Source: Aliarcobacter sp.
GTDB taxonomy: Bacteria > Campylobacterota > Campylobacteria > Campylobacterales > Arcobacteraceae
Length of the DNA stretch: 8,840 bases
Assembly (NCBI GenBank): GCA_023268955.1
Contig: JALRJW010000088.1
Location: 1-8,840, forward strand
Direction: 5' to 3'
Both the position numbers and the translations under genes were made by a program. A model generated the notes under the pieces. That model did no database searches, was not told the origin of the DNA, and was given only the letters and a program-made list of their open reading frames with translations. Shown here in pieces: positions 6,879 to 8,840 of this stretch; position 1 is the stretch's first letter; every line of letters starts with the position of its first letter.

Positions 6879-7940
6879 TTGTTTTATTGGCTTTATAGAC
6901 ACCTTGATATCAATATCTTCCAATACATTTCTGTTAGAGCAGGGCTTAGTTTTTTTATAGCATTTTTGCTAACAATATATCTAATGCCCAAATTTATAAA
7001 GTGGGCAAAAGCAAAAAAAGCTTCTCAGCCAATTTATGATTTAGCTCCGCAATCACATAAAGCAAAAGTAGGAACACCTACAATGGGCGGTATGGTTTTT
7101 GTATTTTCTATTATTATTGCTACACTGTTAACTGCAAAATTAAATAATTTTTATGTAATCGGTGGTTTAATGACTATTGTTGGTTTTTCATTAATAGGAA
7201 TAAAAGATGACTTTGGGAAAATTGCTAAAAGTTCAAATCAAGCAGGTTTAAGCGCAAAAGCTAAACTATTTTTACAGTTTTTAGTTGCTGGAATTGTTGG
7301 CGCGTATTTATATAGTAGCGGTCATTTGACAGATTTTTATATTCCATTTTATAAACTGCCTTTATTTGAAATGGGAGTTTATTCAATAATATTTTGGATG
7401 TTCGTTATGGTTGGCTCATCTAATGCTGTAAATTTAACAGATGGTTTAGATGGTTTAGCAACCGTACCTTCAGTAATGGCATTTTTTACACTATCTGTTA
7501 TTGTTTATATAACTGGAAATGCAATAATGTCAAGTTATCTTTTAATGCCAAATATCCAATTTTCAGGAGAAATGACAATTATGGGTACGGCTGTTTGTGG
7601 TGCACTGCTAGGATTTTTATGGTTTAACTCTCATCCTGCTCAAGTATTTATGGGTGATTCGGGTTCATTACCAATAGGAGCATTTATGGCATACATCGCT
7701 ATAGTGTGTAAATCAGAAGTGTTACTTTTATTGGTTGGATTTATATTTGTTTTAGAAACTGTATCAGTAATATTACAAGTAGGTTCATATAAAGTAAGAA
7801 AAAAAAGAATATTTCTAATGGCACCAATTCACCACCACTTTGAACAAAAAGGTTGGCAAGAAAATAAAATTATTGTTAGATTTTGGATTATTGCTTTTAT
7901 GACAAATTTATTAGCTCTAATGAGTCTAAAAATTAGGTAG
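6879..7940 (+). CDS. mraY: Phospho-N-acetylmuramoyl-pentapeptide transferase (MraY)
   Basis: A polytopic inner-membrane enzyme that transfers phospho-MurNAc-pentapeptide from UDP to undecaprenyl phosphate, making lipid I. With the TTG start the protein has 353 residues, the size remembered for Helicobacter and Campylobacter MraY, and begins MFYWLYRHLD. About ten membrane segments are visible, with cytoplasmic motifs TPTMGG (66-71), D110-D111, NLTDGLDGLA (185-194), the Mg ligand region FMGDSGS (257-263) and MAPIHHHFE (314-322). A longer reading from the ATG at 6798 would add 27 residues lacking family similarity and would overlap gpmI head to head, so I reject it. murD follows after 3 bp, as in the mraY-murD pair of other Campylobacterota. 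No defect is seen. Confidence 0.96.
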   Translation: MFYWLYRHLDINIFQYISVRAGLSFFIAFLLTIYLMPKFIKWAKAKKASQPIYDLAPQSHKAKVGTPTMGGMVFVFSIIIATLLTAKLNNFYVIGGLMTIVGFSLIGIKDDFGKIAKSSNQAGLSAKAKLFLQFLVAGIVGAYLYSSGHLTDFYIPFYKLPLFEMGVYSIIFWMFVMVGSSNAVNLTDGLDGLATVPSVMAFFTLSVIVYITGNAIMSSYLLMPNIQFSGEMTIMGTAVCGALLGFLWFNSHPAQVFMGDSGSLPIGAFMAYIAIVCKSEVLLLLVGFIFVLETVSVILQVGSYKVRKKRIFLMAPIHHHFEQKGWQENKIIVRFWIIAFMTNLLALMSLKIR

Positions 7941-8618
7941 CTTATGTTTTACGAAAAGAGAATAAGAATATTAGGAAAAGGTAAAACAGCACTTGCCTTA
8001 AAAGAGAAATTTATAAATTCTTCTTGGTATGATGATAGTGACTTTGATAAATATGATTTAAATTCTGATGATTTAACAGTAGTTAGTCCTGGAATTCCAC
8101 CTTATAATAATATGGTAAAATCATCAAAAAACATATGTAGTGATTACGATTTGTTTTTTGAAAAGATGCCTTTTTCTATTTGGATTACAGGAACAAATGG
8201 AAAAACTACAACTACTCAAATGACTCAACATTTATTAGAAAAATATAAATCACAATATGGTGGAAATATAGGTGTACCATTAAGTGATATGAATTTAGAT
8301 TCTAAAATTTGGATTTTAGAAACATCATCATTTACATTGCACTATACAAATATTGCATATCCTGATTTATTTATACTTTTACCAATAAGTGAAGATCATA
8401 TTACTTGGCATGGAAATTTTGAAGAGTATAAACAAGCAAAATTAAAACCACTTAGTATGATGAAAGATGGGCAAGTTGTAATTATCCCTGAAGAGTTTAA
8501 AGATGTTCAAACAAGTGCATATAAAATAACTTATAAAAACTCAAGTGATTTAGCGCAAAAACTGCAAATTGATATTTCAAAATTAAAATTTAAAGAGCCT
8601 TTCTTATTAGATGCACTT

Positions 8619-8780
8619 TTAGCAATGACTACTCAAAAAATATTGTTTGATAACGTATTTTTGTGTGCCGTGCTTGCCGTGTTCAACAGACTTTTTTAAA
8701 TCTTTAATAAAGCTCATTTGTTTCGCTTTCTTTTCCATGTCAGAAATATATTGCACAACTTGTCTAGTAATTCTTTCCAT
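8619..8780 (-). CDS. Small basic protein of unknown function, reading out of the foreign segment into murD
   Basis: A 53-codon ORF beginning MERITRQVVQYISDMEKKAK with a well-placed AAGG site (8790-8793) 9 bases before the ATG. It is lysine-rich and predicted helical in its first 30 residues; no family is recognised. Its last 13-14 codons lie in murD sequence, where the stop at 8619-8621 is met by chance, so the 3' end is probably not native: the true gene may be longer and cut by the junction. It overlaps the upstream leftward gene by 17 bp, an arrangement common in phage and plasmid operons. That it is expressed is inferred from the ribosome site and overlap. Confidence 0.5.
   Translation of the reverse strand: MERITRQVVQYISDMEKKAKQMSFIKDLKKSVEHGKHGTQKYVIKQYFLSSHC
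8651..8663. other. Junction between murD and unrelated sequence
   Basis: MurD similarity is convincing up to the ILFD codons ending at 8651, and by 8663 the composition and coding direction have changed. The first TG dinucleotide on the foreign side is at 8662-8663, which would suit an element with 5'-TG ends (Mu-like phages, Tn7-like and many other transposons). The exact breakpoint and any target duplication cannot be fixed without the other end. Confidence 0.6.
8666..8683. repeat. 9-bp direct repeat at the edge of the foreign segment
   Basis: TGCCGTGCT is followed immediately by TGCCGTGTT, a tandem pair differing in one base. The stretch 8662-8690 has 16 G/C in 29 bases, much richer than the surroundings. 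Short repeated blocks just inside an element tip are where transposases bind, but the repeat also lies in the small leftward ORF, where it encodes EHGKHGT, so a coding explanation is possible. Confidence 0.6.
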
Positions 8781-8840
8781 TTTCTCTTACCTTATCTTTT
8801 AATTCTTCAATATCTTTTAACGCTTTATCTAATTGTTCAG
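8764..8840 (-). CDS. C-terminal end of a small helical protein, unknown
   Basis: A leftward frame open from the window edge to a TAG at 8764-8766. The 24 visible residues (EQLDKALKDIEELKDKVREN then GKNY) have a leucine/isoleucine spacing of a coiled coil and many charged residues. The stop lies 17 bp inside the next ORF, suggesting coupled translation. The family cannot be named from this fragment; a phage or mobile-element protein is a guess from context. Confidence 0.45.
   Translation of the reverse strand, partial: EQLDKALKDIEELKDKVRENGKNY

Larger units (their letters stand above)
7944..8699 (+). pseudogene. murD: UDP-N-acetylmuramoylalanine--D-glutamate ligase MurD, 3' part replaced by foreign sequence
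   Basis: MurD joins D-glutamate to UDP-MurNAc-L-alanine with ATP in the cytoplasm. The open frame has 251 codons against about 400-450 for the family. Residues 1 to about 236 are normal: a compact N-terminal UDP-binding domain with VVSPGIPP (46-53), the P-loop GTNGKTTT (83-90), ETSSF (126-130), DHITWHG (151-157), K166 in the YKQAKLK segment (position of the carbamylated lysine) and the KEPFLLDALLA end of the central domain. From residue 237 the frame reads NVFLCAVLAVFNRLF and stops; nothing of the C-terminal domain (DSKATN-type motif and D-Glu/substrate contacts) is present in any frame. The last 12-15 codons are therefore not MurD sequence. The start ATG is 3 bp after mraY with a TTAGG site. 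As it stands the product should be inactive. The intact 5' part argues for a recent event or a join in the assembly. Confidence 0.88.

Noticed and set aside
8662..8690. Identification of the junction as a Mu phage end
   Set aside because: Only the TG dinucleotide fits. The bases do not resemble the Mu end or MuA-site consensus that I remember, and no transposase is in view, so a named family would be guesswork.
8652..8796. A sequencing frameshift in murD
   Set aside because: The other two plus-strand frames after 8652 give a Phe/Cys/Ile-rich translation and a short blocked frame, with no DSKATN-type motif or other MurD C-terminal feature.
1..8840. CRISPR array, tRNA or rRNA genes
   Set aside because: No regularly spaced repeats, cloverleaf-like sequence or rRNA segments were seen on reading either strand.

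Overview
The window is AT-rich chromosomal DNA from a member of the Campylobacterota (Epsilonproteobacteria), most likely an Arcobacter-type organism. I base this on the A/T-biased codon use, promoters that consist mainly of a -10 box, a glutamine synthetase without the adenylylation tyrosine, and a MraY whose sequence and 353-residue length resemble the Campylobacter/Helicobacter proteins. The assignment rests on remembered family features, not on a search.

Layout, left to right. Positions 1-163 hold the 3' end of moaE (molybdopterin synthase large subunit). It is followed 12 bp later by a PHP-family histidinol-phosphatase gene (176-967). A 125-bp gap holds an 18-bp perfect palindrome and a -10 promoter, then glnA (1093-2520). 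A strong bidirectional terminator (2539-2573) separates glnA from a convergent, leftward three-gene unit: gpmI (6813-5338), an Opp/Dpp-like ABC ATPase (5336-4641) and a class A penicillin-binding protein of PBP1A type (4630-2654). Spacings of 1 and 10 bp suggest an operon. The 65-bp gap between gpmI and mraY carries two overlapping, oppositely directed TATAAT boxes. Rightward from there run mraY (TTG start at 6879, to 7940) and murD (from 7944), 3 bp apart.

Functionally, the middle and right part is cell-wall centred: MraY makes lipid I, MurD adds D-glutamate to UDP-MurNAc-L-Ala, and PBP1A polymerises and cross-links the finished glycan. GpmI belongs to glycolysis/gluconeogenesis, and GlnA provides glutamine for amino-sugar and general nitrogen metabolism.

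The striking part is the right end. MurD is normal through about residue 236, including its ATP-binding loop and catalytic residues. At about 8651-8663 the sequence then changes to unrelated DNA, and the whole C-terminal domain is missing. The foreign side begins with a locally GC-rich stretch holding a 9-bp direct repeat, and then carries two small overlapping leftward ORFs. No other frame restores MurD, so this is not a simple frameshift. Because murD is a single-copy essential gene in most bacteria, the junction is either the end of an inserted element (Mu-like phage or transposon, in which case a rescue copy or a mixed population is needed) or an assembly/chimera join. The window stops 180-190 bp beyond the junction, so the element cannot be identified here.
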